Of a stretch of 64,000 nt of DNA, positions 36,634 through 47,316 are shown piece by piece. Both the position numbers and the translations under genes were made by a program. Source of the stretch: Monilinia fructicola (lineage: Eukaryota > Ascomycota > Leotiomycetes > Helotiales > Sclerotiniaceae); NCBI GenBank assembly GCA_008692225.1, contig VICG01000012.1, positions 868,001-932,000 of the forward strand, in the 5' to 3' direction. The notes beneath the pieces were generated by a model. It saw only the letters and a list, made by a program, of their open reading frames with translations. It was not told where the DNA came from and searched no databases. Numbering within the stretch: position 1 is the first letter of the stretch; every line of letters starts with the position of its first letter.

Positions 36634-36912
36634 AAAGAACTAAGGAATAAGGGATAATAAAGGAAGGAACTAAGGATTAAAAAACAAGGGAAGGAACTAT
36701 TGTAAAGGTTAAGAGGTAAAGAAAGGATTTTCATATAATTCCATATCCATATGATACAGTACAGTAATGTTTTCCTTCCTCTTCTGAGGTGGGAATGTTT
36801 ACAACTTTCCATATCCATACTGTATCATTCTTCAGATCATGCCCAATCCATCCATGCCACATCACATCATGGTGGATTGGGTGGATCCATGGATTTGATC
36901 GATGATTGATTC

Positions 36913-37038
36913 TACTCTGTTCTCTGTTCTCTGTTCTCTGGTCTCTGTTCTCTGGTCTCTGTTCTCTGGCTCTGTTCTCTGTCTCTGTTCTCTTCCTCTC
37001 TCCTCTTCCTCTGTCCTCTGTCCTCTGTCCTCTGTCCT
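36913..37038. repeat. CTCTGTT/CTCTGGT-type array
   Basis: A long imperfect array of TCTCTGTTC-like units on the plus strand; the minus strand reads as a Glu/Arg-rich artefact frame. Confidence 0.9.
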
Positions 37039-37489
37039 TGTACAGTACGGAAGATGAATAACGGTGGGTGGATGGATACACTCCACAATAGAATCGGTAT
37101 CAGCCTATCATGGTTGGACTCTTCTGATAATTGATTGTCTGTTAACCTTTTAATTATCTCTTATCTTCTTTATCTTTATCTTTTATCTTCTCTCTTCTTT
37201 TCTGTCTACTTTTTCTCTCTTCTTCCTCTTCGTATTCTCCCTTCCCCTTCCCCCTTCCCCTTCCCCTTCCCTTCCCCTCCCCCCCTCATTTTTCTTATCA
37301 GCTCGTCTGACTTGATCCTCCTCTCTCTAAGACAGTATCATCCATCCTTCTTATCTATCCCCCAACTCTTATCCCCCACGATAAGAGATTTCCAGGTTCC
37401 ATTTCATCACATCATCTTTTAATTTCACATCTCGAATACCTTCAATTCTTTCCTCAGATCTTCCTTGAACCTTCACTTTTCATTACAGA

Positions 37490-37592
37490 GTTATAGAGTT
37501 ATACAGCTATACAGTTATACAGTTATACAGCTATACAGCTATACAGCTATACAGTTATACAGCTATTACAGTTATACAGTTATACAGTTATA
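37490..37592. repeat. ACAG(T/C)TAT octamer array in the allantoinase leader
   Basis: About twelve octamers of ACAGTTAT or ACAGCTAT, ending 20 bp before the allantoinase ATG. It lies in the probable 5' UTR or core promoter. Confidence 0.92.
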
Positions 37593-37611
37593 AGTCATAA
37601 GCCCATTCAAA

Positions 37612-39276
37612 ATGACTTCAACATACCCATATCTAACTCCTGCTGCCACACCACCTCATGATTCCCCGTTACAACCTACAGTTCTCGTTTTCTTCAAGAG
37701 CAGTCATCTTTGATGAGAATGATAATCTCATCATCTCACCTGCAACCATCACAATCTCCCCTTCGACGGGCAAGATCATATCAATCTTACCTACCGTTCT
37801 TCCCCCTCGAGTTTTCCACCAAACACAATCTATGTCGACCACACACCACATTTGATCCTTCCAGGATTAGTCGACGCCCATGTGCATCTCAATGAGCCGG
37901 GGCGCACAGAATGGGAAGGCTTCAATACTGGCACGAAAGCTGCTGCATCAGGAGGTGTCACGACAGTCATTGATATGCCATTGAATGCTATCCCCAACCA
38001 CAACATGGAATGGATTGCAAGAAAAGATCAAGGCTGCCCAAGGTCAATGTTGGGTTGATGTTGGATTTTATGGGGGATCATTTCCTGGCCAATGCTGATG
38101 AATTGCTTCCGCTGGTTGAGGCAGGGGTTAGAGGTTTCAAAGGCTTTCTCATAGAGAGTGGTGTACGTCTTTCCTCACCCATCACACTGGCAGTATCTAA
38201 TGATGCAATAGGTCGACGAATTTCCCTGCAGTCTCTTCATCAGATGTATAGCCCTTGCACTCGAAACTCTGAAGGATACATCCACCACTCTCATGTTCCA
38301 CGCGGAAATGATTCCACCATTACCGCCTCCGTCAGTGATGACGTCCAAGTATCCCTCCCACCACTCAAAACCATCCGGTCCCCTCACAACCTACGATACA
38401 TTTCTATCCTCCCGCCCCCTTCCTTTGAAACCTACGCTGTTGATCAGATTCTCTCTCTCGCCCACCTCGCCCCCTCCCTCCACCTCCACATTGTCCATCT
38501 CTCCGCCATCGAAGCCATTCCCCTCCTCCGCGCCGCCCGCTCATCCGGCATAAACATCACCGCCGAAACATGTTTTCACTACCTCGCTCTCGCATCCGAA
38601 GAGGTCCCAGAAGGAGACACCCGCCATAAATGCTGTCCCCCCATCCGCTCATCCCGCTAACCGCGATGGCCTCTGGGCCGAACTCTCACATCCCGAATCC
38701 GTAATCAAAACCATCGTCAGTGACCACAGTCCCTGCACCCCCGAAACTTAAACTCCTCCCGAACATCTCTCCCACGGCTGTGGCGCCATGCGCGACGATG
38801 CTCAAGGTGTAAACGGCAGCTTACTCAAAGACGAAGCCGCAAAAGAAAAGGGCGATTTCTTCGCCTCTTGGGGCGGTATCTCTTCAGTGGGTCTCGGTCT
38901 CCCAATCCTCTGGACGGAAGCTACTTCCCCTTCACGTGCCTCCTCTCACACCCCAATCGGCATCCTGGAGATAGTAAAGCTATGCGCTATGAACACGGCG
39001 AAACAAGTCGGCCTTCAACATCGCAAAGGCGCGTTGAGACCGGGGATGGATGCGGACATTTGTATCTTCGATGATGCGCTTGAGTGGGTGGTGGGACGGG
39101 AGGAATTGCTTTTTAGAAATAAAGTCAGTCCGTATACGGGAAGGTGATGAAGGGTAGGGTGGCGGAGACTTGGGTCAGGGGACAGAAGGTCTTTGAGAGG
39201 GGGACGGGCGCCGATGGGATGTTGGTTAGGAAGACGGGCCGGTCGGGAGGTTACTCTTGGAGAGGAGGACTGTTTA
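37612..39276 (+). CDS. Allantoinase (amidohydrolase), frame broken by many small indels
   Basis: Allantoinase opens the ring of allantoin to allantoate in purine-nitrogen catabolism, using a dinuclear metal site. The start [15 protein letters not shown] is at 37612. Family blocks come in order: [34 protein letters not shown] with the metal-binding Hx[49 protein letters not shown]; an intron at about 38163-38211 (GTACGT...ATAG); [56 protein letters not shown] with a metal/catalytic Asp; and [20 protein letters not shown], then ADICIFDD. After correction the stop would be TAG 39274-39276. About ten single-base changes, nearly all in runs, are needed: T4 at 37688, C5 at 37802, C4 at 37992, G5 at 38072 and C5 at 38415 among them. 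All catalytic blocks are preserved, so errors or a very recent loss are likelier than decay. Confidence 0.8.
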
Positions 39277-40007
39277 GAGGTGAGGCGCGTAACGATTTAT
39301 GGTATGGCACGGTTTCGCATTAGCATTGGCATCGTCATGGGGTTTCACTGGATATATGAACGACACGGATGATAGGGATTGGCAAATCCGCACGACGAGC
39401 TACCCAGCTCGCTACTTGCTTATCGATTGATGATGCCGTGATAGTTTCCATCTTGGATATAGTTTACATCTTCGCGCACCTCAATCAGATCTACATCGCA
39501 TCTACCAATAAACAACAAACAATAAACAAGACCACTCTAGTCCCGTCCCGTCGTCCAACCCTCCCCCTCCCCCCCCCCTCAGAGTAGTAATGCATAAGTA
39601 CTATAACCCCACCCCCCCCCCCCCAACCATCAACTCCAATACCGCATCCTACAACGATGAAGCGCGGGTATCTAGATTACGATCGAATGTCTCCTTGGGT
39701 GCTGTGCTGTGCTGTGCTGTTCTGTGTATGCTGTTCTGTGTATTTATTGTGCTATATTGTGTATTGATTAATTAATGGGTCACCACGATGTTAACGCGCG
39801 AAACGGCACGCCGGTCTATGGCATTGTGGAGCTTATTTTATGTTTTGGTGTTTTGTTTTTGTGTTTTGTGTTTTGTGTTTTGTGTTTTGTGCAGAGGGGG
39901 TTGGGGGTGCGGGGAGGGAAGAAGGGACAAGGGAGATTTGGATGGGATTGGGGGCGCGAGGAGGAGGGGGAGATGATGAGGGAAAGAAGGGGAGGAGGGG
40001 GATGAGG

Positions 40008-40145
40008 AGGGAGATGGGAGATGGGAGATGGGAGATGGAAGATGGGAGATGGGAGATGGAAGATGGAAGATGGGAGATGGAAAATGGAAGATAGGAGATG
40101 GGAGATGGGAGATGGAGATGGGAGATGGGAGATGGGAGATGGGGA
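40008..40145. repeat. (GGGAGAT)n imperfect heptamer array
   Basis: About 19 units of GGGAGAT or GGAAGAT. The minus strand reads as an Ile/Ser/Leu/Pro artefact protein. Confidence 0.93.
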
Positions 40146-40346
40146 TGGGTGGATTTTAGGAGGGAGGTTGATGTGTGGGTAAAGAGATGATATATATATA
40201 TCTTGGTTCTGGCGAGGAATATTTATTGGTTGGGTGGTTGTTGGGGGGTGCGAGGGGGGGGTTGGTTTGGTTTGGTTTGGTTTGGCTTGATTTAGTTGGT
40301 TTTTGGGGGGTGTTGGGAGGGAGAGGGGACAAAAGAGGAAGAGGGA

Positions 40347-40530
40347 GAGGGAGAAAAAAAAAATAAAAAATATAAATAAAAATATAAAGATTAAAAGAAA
40401 TAAATAAATCAAAATATATATAAAAAAAAATATATATAAAAATATATAAAAAAATATATATAAAAAATAATATAAAAATAATACAAATAATATAAATAAT
40501 ACAAAAAAATAAAAAAAAATAAGAAAAATA
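40347..40530. repeat. A/T-only low-complexity block
   Basis: About 180 bp of AAATATA/AAATAA words with almost no G or C, purine-rich on the plus strand. Confidence 0.85.
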
Positions 40531-40722
40531 AGGATGAGGATGAGGATGAGGGTTGTGATGTAGAATAGAATAGAATGGAAGGGATAGAATAGAAGTTGAT
40601 TAGGATGGGTAGTATTTACGCGGGTTATTTGATGAGTTTCGAGTATATAGGCTAGGGATACTGTAGAGGTGGTAGATACATGATATACGCCATGATGTCA
40701 AGCTATTCACCTTGCCAGGTTT

Positions 40723-41813
40723 TCAGCCCGCGTATCTCTTTTCCTCGGGTCTAAAGTCCTGCCCCTTCGCTCCTCTTACCGTAGGTAACCTCCTTATACT
40801 AGTGTCTTTGCCAATCTTTGAAGCAGCCTCTTCGGCTTGATTATCCTCCTTTTCGCATAATAACCAGGCGACTCTCGTCTGTTTGAATTCGAATCGATTC
40901 ATGCATTCGTCGATTCTTTTCCATAAGGCTTCTCCTACAACTTTGTTCCCCTTGGAATTGTGGAAATCGTTGCGTTTCCATTTGTACTGTGGGGTTTGTT
41001 TAGTTTGCGTTTTGGGGGGGAGGGGAAGATGGTGTGAAGATTGGGAGATGGGAGGATAATCCGGAGTATTTCGCACGACTCTCGGCCTAATATCTCAAAC
41101 TTCCCATCCTCAAGCACTAGATAGACCAAGCCAGAAATAATAAACCTACAATATGTTCCGTAACCCCATACCACAAATTCGTACTACTAGTAACCCCTAC
41201 TACCAACCCTCCTGGCGTAATCTCCCCACTGACATCCTCAAAACCCGGAACCCTCATCTTGCATTCCATCTCCACAAACTCCAAAGCCTCACACGCAGCT
41301 GCCAACTCGGCGATCTTCTGCATTTCGATTTTACTCCCCGTTCCCTTGACTTTGCCCGTAGAATTATATCGGGATTTGGGTCAAAGTGCACGGAATAAGC
41401 TGCTCTGTACTTTTCCTCAACATCTCGGCTTGGAGAGGGAGAAGGGAAATCAAAGCCGAGGGGCAAAGCTTGAGCATCACGTTTGAGGGGAGTCACCGCT
41501 CCCGCCACGCTAAAACCAAAGTCCTGGATTTCCAACGAAATGACCCTCCCGGATCATTTTTCAGCCTGGAGATTTGCAATTCCTCCTCAGGTTCGTAGAA
41601 GAACAAGCGAGGGATGACGCGGTTTTCATGGATGTATAGCTCGGTGTCATTTATCAAATCGAATTTCGAGGGTGTAGGATTGGGTTGGAGGCCGTTGATG
41701 CAGGGGCGAGAGAAGGGTCAGTAGAGGCTGGAGTACTGATTGTGAAGTTGGTGGAGGATATGGAGGGAGTGTTGCGGTGGTGAAGGAGGGGAAACTGTTG
41801 GGATATCGGACAT
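40723..41813 (-). CDS. Unidentified protein-coding gene, frame broken
   Basis: A minus-strand series of good-looking coding pieces that need frame changes to join. The likely start MSDIPTVSPPSPPQHSLHIL is at 41813. Next come YIHENRVIPRLFFYEPEEEL; EIQDFGFSVAGAVTPLKRDA; DVEEKYRAAYSVHFDPNPDI; MQKIAELAAACEALEFVEME and MRVPGFEDVSGEITPGG; FIISGLVYLVLEDGKFEIL; a C/A-rich stretch that may be an intron (about 40990-41070); and YKWKRNDFHNSKGNKVVGEA, then LWKRIDECMNRFEF and FRPEEKRYAG before the stop at 40723-40725. Balanced residue composition and consistent order suggest one soluble protein of about 330 residues. I recognise no family. A TGA in the first piece near 41718 and frame changes elsewhere parallel the indel pattern in the neighbouring allantoinase. 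Confidence 0.45.
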
Positions 41814-43655
41814 GGTGGCTTTTGCACGTGCTTGGGATCGGGTTTAAAGTTTTGTGAAGGGGTGTCGAGGATAGGGGATGCTGGTTTGATCTGCTTGGCG
41901 ATGGTTGAGTTTAAGTTTGTGGTGCTGCATGCAATTAAGAACTGACTTGGGGTCTTCTATGTGAGAATTCTCGTAACAATATATGAAGAACAGAACATTC
42001 GAAAACAAGATTGAAATGTTAAGCAAGATGGTAATAAATAAGATGAATTGATAATTTCGAAATGTACACGGTGTAGATCCGCTTGATACCCGTGATAGTC
42101 ATGTCTTGCACTAAGCCACTTTAGGGTTAGTTTGAAGGCTAATGTGGCGCCATACATGGTTTTAGCCACACTTCAAGTAAGGTTAAATCTCAACCAGGTA
42201 GGTCATCAACTACCTATTGTCCTTAATACACGTACTGCATCTTTACCCATAATACGTTACTAGTGATGCTCACAGAGAAAGCTTAAGCTGGAATTCCTCA
42301 GATACCTTTCAGAGATTGTATTCGACATTGAACAGAGGAAATCGAACTTACTAGCAGAGTGTAACAGACGAAGGATATTCTCCCACGTTAGAAAAAAAGA
42401 GCTGTGAAGTTTAGTGACCATCTAGTTAGCATCTCCCAGCCCACCACCCCGAATGTAGGCAAACGGAACCCTTGACTCGCAGACCTAATCGCTTGTTCAT
42501 TGGTGTCTTCACCAGGAATTGAGATTCCTCGAATATATTGGCATGTCAAGAAAATGAGTGCACTAGCATAGACTGGTTTTCCCTGACATCTGCTCGATCT
42601 ACATACGGCGATAGATTGCAATTTTGGAGATCTGTTGCCAAGCAGCTCTCAACTAGTCGTAAACAGCCGTGCTGTCTTTCGAAAACTTTCTATCCATTCC
42701 ACTTTTGCGAATCTTTTGTTGAATGGCAATAGGTGGAATCATTGGACAGCTACTTCAATACTCCGAGAGATGTGACGTTTCTCGTAAAAGCTGTCTTCGT
42801 TCTGAATCTGACATGTTGAATGTGCAATGTAGACTTCTCGTGTGGTAGAATAAGTCTCCACAGACGAGCTCTTCTAAGGTTCCCGCAATTGACTTATACT
42901 TTGCATGCAGGGGATGGCATGTACGGTATGGAACTAGAACTACAATGAGCTACCAAAACAAAGTGTTCAGTCAAAAGTGTTATATTACACGAAAAGGAAA
43001 AGAAGCATAAACTTTTATAAAATAGTCAAAAGATTCGTAATCCTGGATTGTCGTGGTTTAGCTTTAGCTTTTATAGAACTAATTCTCATCTTAGAATGGC
43101 TTGGCGATTGTCCATAGAACTAGCTTTCCATTTCATCAAATACCCCAGCACCTTCCAGACCAATACAAACAAAAAGCTCACAGTTTCTACTCCAAGGTCT
43201 TCAAAATAATAATCGCTCCACATAGAAATGGGAAGAAGTTCACTTTCTTCGGATTCACGCTTGATACGAAACCAATATATATATATCTGCTCTGCAAAAT
43301 CGGCCGAGAATATTTCATCCTTAAAAGATCTTCAGGACATTCAAAAGTCTTTCTGAAGACTGCATAGGAGTATTCCAAATGATCATAATGGATTCCCTTG
43401 TAAGTCCATGAAGCATTAGGTTGTTTTCAGGAACAATGTCAGAGTGTGATCTCAAGATCTGCCATACAGATCTTGGAAGGAGTATCTTGCGAATTCGTAC
43501 TTTTATTGCTGATAAAACTCTCAGATCGATATGGAAAGCTCCAAAAAACCCCCGGATAAGAAAAAAATACAGATATCATTATCCAACCCCCATTCCCCAT
43601 CTCATTACAAACCTCATTCAGTCAGACTTGTTCTTCTTCTCTGCATCCGCCTCTA
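41814..43655. other. Intergenic region, no confident gene
   Basis: A minus-strand frame at 42388-42621 (with PVYASALIFLTCQYIRGISI) has a short hydrophobic stretch but no family match and no joinable neighbours. The rest reads as random on both strands. Confidence 0.4.
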
Positions 43656-44533
43656 TTAAACCCTTTCCACAGTCGTCCATTCCAAATCAGGATACCTATG
43701 GTTATCGATTGGATCCAGCTTGCCCTTTCCAGACACCATATTCTCCAATACTGCATCCCTTGCCAGGGAGGAAAAACCTTTTCCTTTTCTCCCCAATAAC
43801 AAATTTCAAGATCGAGATAATCACTTGAAGGAATCCAACACCCCGTCCACATGGGAGTATACTGCTTTCCACGAACCTTTGTAGCAATAGCTGCCAAATC
43901 CTTCGCATTGACAGAGCTACCAGCGATACGTAGGAACTTGGTGTTGGGTTTGAATCAGCAGCACAGCGGCTGTATAAGCAGCTGTGTCGGGGATAGTTGT
44001 ATAATCGAGTTTCTGTCTGCGGTACCGAAATGCATGATCGGTGCCATTTATCATTAATGACTGGATCTGACCAGTTTAAAAGTTCCATGAATGCACCGTT
44101 CAATACACTCGTCCTTTGATACCCGATGCATCAGCTTAGTATGGAATTCGCGGCGAAGATCCAGATTTCGATTGGTACCTGGGTCACCACTTTGTGAAAT
44201 CCAACGAATAATCGGAAGGGATGAAACGCTGACTTTTGCGGCCACAGAAGCTTCAAAGTCTTCCTGAACACCCAGAATAACTCCTCGAAGCCCTTAATGC
44301 CGAGACGACTGTTGAGCACCAGTGACTGATTTAGTGATGGCTGGAATATCGTTTCATGTCGACTTCGGCTATAATGACGCCGGCATCTCGTAATCTTTGA
44401 GTGCGTTGATGCTGCGGTGCCGGGACGCACGAGAGCTTTGACTGCCACATTTCTCTTGCGTAGATGAGAGCAATTCGTGAACCTAGGTTGCCTGCTGCGC
44501 CTGCAACAGCAACGAATCTTGAGGGGCCGACAT
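43656..44533 (-). CDS. NmrA-like / isoflavone-reductase-like protein, frame broken
   Basis: An NAD(P)-binding Rossmann-fold protein of the atypical short-chain type. The ATG at 44531-44533 is followed, after a frame change in a C4 run, by SRFVAVAGAAGNLGSRIA with the GxxGxxG nucleotide motif. Further pieces are VAVKALVRPGTAAS; AGVIIAEVDM; FEASVAAKVS; FIPSDYSLDF with the family's conserved IPSDY-like block; GTNRNLDLRREFHTKL; GAFMELL; KLDYTTIPDTAAYTAAVLL; SVNAKDLAAIATKVRGKQYT; and EKEKVFPPWQGMQY before KLDPIDNHRYPDLEWTTVE. The stop used here is TAA 43656-43658; a frame change would extend the protein by about a dozen residues. Every expected block is present and in order, but at least six frame changes separate them. 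About 300 residues when joined. Close family members act as redox-sensing regulators or reductases; I cannot say which. Confidence 0.62.
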
Positions 44534-45818
44534 TTTGAATTGGCTCAGGTGAAGTAATTCGTTGAGGGAAAAGATTTGAAGCTGAGTTGTTACTTAGATT
44601 AATAGTCTCCGTGAAGTAATAGAAAAGAAGCAGGAGTTTAAATTCTAAAAGATGATCTGAGATCCGGCTCTTCTCATTTTATCAAGGAGTGAAGTGCTTT
44701 TAAGCTTGTCAACCAGCTAATCCAAAGCTATTCACTAGTGTGGGGTATCAATTGGTTTCCGTGATAAATTTCATCTAATTCACATCAACATGTCATTGCT
44801 TATAAATCGCCATCTCTAAAATTCATCAAAAAGCAAAAACGAATGATGAATACCTACCTAGTCTGTTGTAAAGGATGCGCCAAACGTCTAGACAGGCAAT
44901 GAGATAGATACACTTCATTCACTAACGATCTGCACTGCATATTAGAAAGCTTCGAAGCGAATACGTTTTGGATTAGGTTTAGCTCGTCTCGGCTTGCCGT
45001 GAAGACGCGAAGCTAGTCTCAACACGGAACGTATCCATCGCAGGATCTGCACGTCTGCAGAACGCAATCTGACTTCCTTGATTCCAAGGTTACCATCATT
45101 CCACTTTTTATGCCAGTCAGAACGGTTTGATTCGGTGATGAGATGCAGTGGACGGTGTCGAGTAACCACTGGTGAACTGATTCTTCAAGTGGTTCAGTCA
45201 CGTCGCCACCCCCGTGACTTGAAGCTAGTTCATATGCAGGGGCCTTTGCTGACGATTGTCATTGTTGGCGTGCCATCAACTCGTGCATGGGACCTAGGAG
45301 TCTAGTCATATACCATATCTTCATGGTGAATAGACGTCTCATGCCCGTTTTGCAAGTTCCGCTCGAATGGGAACATCCCAAGCCCTAAAATCGTTCCAAG
45401 TACGAGATGTGAAGCAAATGGACTATAAAGGTAGATTACAACAAAACTCTGGAGAGACGGAGCCGGTGGAGCTCTAAATTTCAAAGGTTTTATTTTGGCA
45501 TTTCCTTATCAAGATAGTATTGTATGTATGCTCTGATTCCTCTTCCTCCCCTCGCCCTAATAATGTAGCGTACATTATTATAGCCATTGCCGGCTTCACA
45601 GGCACCATGCATCGCAAGAGCATCAAGGTTTAACTACACAAATATCTGCTAACCAGCTAATAAGATTGATGTAAGCATACATCCAATCATGAATCAAATC
45701 TTGTGAGACCAACAGCTCTACTCTTCGAGTTACTCTAGCTGACACGTCCATATACATCTGCTGCTATATCCATGAAAAATAATATCGCTATCGATGGCCC
45801 AAAAATGCTCCCAGATTT
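44534..45818. other. Intergenic region
   Basis: About 1.3 kb between two minus-strand genes. No gene recognised. It should hold the promoter of the NmrA-like gene and the 3' end of the regulator gene. Confidence 0.5.
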
Positions 45819-47316
45819 TTATATTTGCAGAGGGGTGTTGCTCCGATATATTTCTCTAGGACCCTCTCTTTTTTCAAAAAAGCCCTGCCATTTTGAAGTT
45901 GTAGAAGTTCTTCCGTGGGTTTTCGGAAGGATTCTTTCATTATATAACCGCATCTCCCGGCGGAAACGTAGTAAGTCATGAATTCTCTGCTCAGGAATTG
46001 CATCCAAGTATCCGCAAAGCCTTCTACAAACAACATTTGCTGGGCCATAACCCACCAAGAATCTATTGACCCAATAGTGCACTCCAATAACACAACAATA
46101 ACAAAGCTCTGGGGTCATTCTGATCAAGTAATTGTACAAACGAGCTGGGAAGCTCACCACGAACGACATGAATCTACAAATCATCTCTTTGGCCATTGCC
46201 CAGTTGCACCGTTGACACACGCTGCTCAAGGGTCCTTCATACGAGTCTTGGGACGTATCCGGATCGCAATCCACGCCAAACAAGTTGTGCATCTCACGAG
46301 ATATTTCCAGTGCCACGAGTCTGAACTGTGAGCCTTTCCACCATTGTAAGTCCCATCTTTCTCCATATGGAGCAAAACGCTGCCGTTGAGGTGATAACGC
46401 ATATCGCTCGCATCCCACAAGATTGACACTCCTCGCATTGCGCGGAGGCCAAGTGAACTCTCCCCCACCATCAGCATCAACTTCGTGATTGCTTTGCGAC
46501 CGCACATTTTGGAATGCCAGCATCGTGTGGAGATAGGATGATGCAATGGTGGCATCTGCATTGCTAGAATCGAAGCCTTTTCCGAGTTGCAGCGAGTAAG
46601 AAGAGAGGGATAGCACATAGTGTAGTGCGAAAGCAATGCTGTACTTCTTGTCTCCTGGTTGCAGGTGATTGAAATGGCGCGCTGAAAATGCAAGGATGGC
46701 GTGCATCAGGTATGGAGCTTTTAAAGAAAGCCAAGCCCGTGCTGCTGAATGATCCGCTAAAATGGTGGGGAGCCAATCCATGGAGTCGTCACGTCCAGGA
46801 AGTGGTTCAATAGCTCGAGTGCATCGCCTGGCTTGTATATTGGGGTCTTGGTAGTTTCGCCATGGAAACACCTGACTGTTCCAGACAGGACATGATCTTA
46901 TCTCTAGCTAATGTGTTGGGATGACGCCTATCGTTGATTTTGCTGACGATGGAAAGGATTCTTCTGCAGTTGGCATTGGCGGGACAACAAAGTCACATTG
47001 GAGTGATCCGAGTAATCGGTCTGAACACTGACCACAGCTTGGCCTTGCTTCATCACACTACATGGCTTTCAGAAAATATCAGAAGTTACAGAGCTTGATA
47101 GGTACAAACCTTCATCCTGCGCTTTTTACAATTCTTGCAGCCATTCCGAGACTTGGTATGGGATTTTCGGGGACGAAAACTTGAGCGAGGCTTTGGGGTT
47201 GAAGGGAGTTGCCGTGTTATATAGAGACTTTCATTGATCCATGAGAGATTCACCGATTGCGCCATTTCTAAGACTCCTTGACTTCTGGCTTTCGTAGATG
47301 TTGTTCTAAGACGCAT
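45819..47316 (-). CDS. Zn2Cys6 transcription factor with Upc2-like fungal regulator domain
   Basis: A nuclear DNA-binding regulator. The start is ATG 47316 or, more likely by context, the in-frame ATG 47265 (MAQSVNLSWINESLYI). Exon 1 ends at 47110 and a 52-bp intron (47058-47109) follows. The binuclear zinc cluster spans the junction: SHTKSRNGCKNCKKRRMK joins CDEARPSCGQCSDRLLGSLQ and then CDF, i.e. C-X2-C-X6-C-X6-C-X2-C-X9-C. A second intron (46872-46925, weak GTCATC donor) is needed to skip a TAG and reach FPWRNYQDPN. The middle domain has APYLMHAILAFSARHFNHLQ and TMLAFQNVRSQ. A frame change at a CC pair (46447-46448) restores WLRAMRGVSILWDASDM, and another restores SQFRLVALEISREMHNLFGV. The C-terminus ARLYNYLIRMTPELCYCCVI, then HYWVNRFLVGYGPA, resembles Upc2/Ecm22-like regulators. 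Targets are unknown. Confidence 0.7.

Larger units (their letters stand above)
34808..37611. other. Intergenic region rich in tandem repeats
   Basis: No gene recognised; a frame at 35791-35982 and Ser/Gly/Cys-rich frames at 35235-35574 have no known relatives. It contains CAGT repeats (36063-36128), an AAGGGAT-type heptamer array (36556-36633), a CTCTGTT-type array (36913-37038), C/T-rich runs (37140-37290) and an ACAGTTAT octamer array (37490-37592) directly upstream of the allantoinase start. Confidence 0.5.
39277..40722. other. Intergenic region with GGGAGAT array and AT-rich block
   Basis: No gene recognised. It holds C10-C13 runs near 39558 and 39611, a GGGAGAT-type array (40008-40145), GTTTG repeats (about 40260-40287) and a block made almost only of A and T (about 40347-40530). 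Frames over these are low-complexity. Confidence 0.5.

Noticed and set aside
36913..37038. Glu/Arg-rich protein on the minus strand
   Set aside because: Artefact of the CTCTGTT-type tandem array.
43656..47316. A secondary-metabolite gene cluster (regulator plus reductase)
   Set aside because: No polyketide synthase, peptide synthetase, terpene cyclase, P450 or transporter is present nearby.
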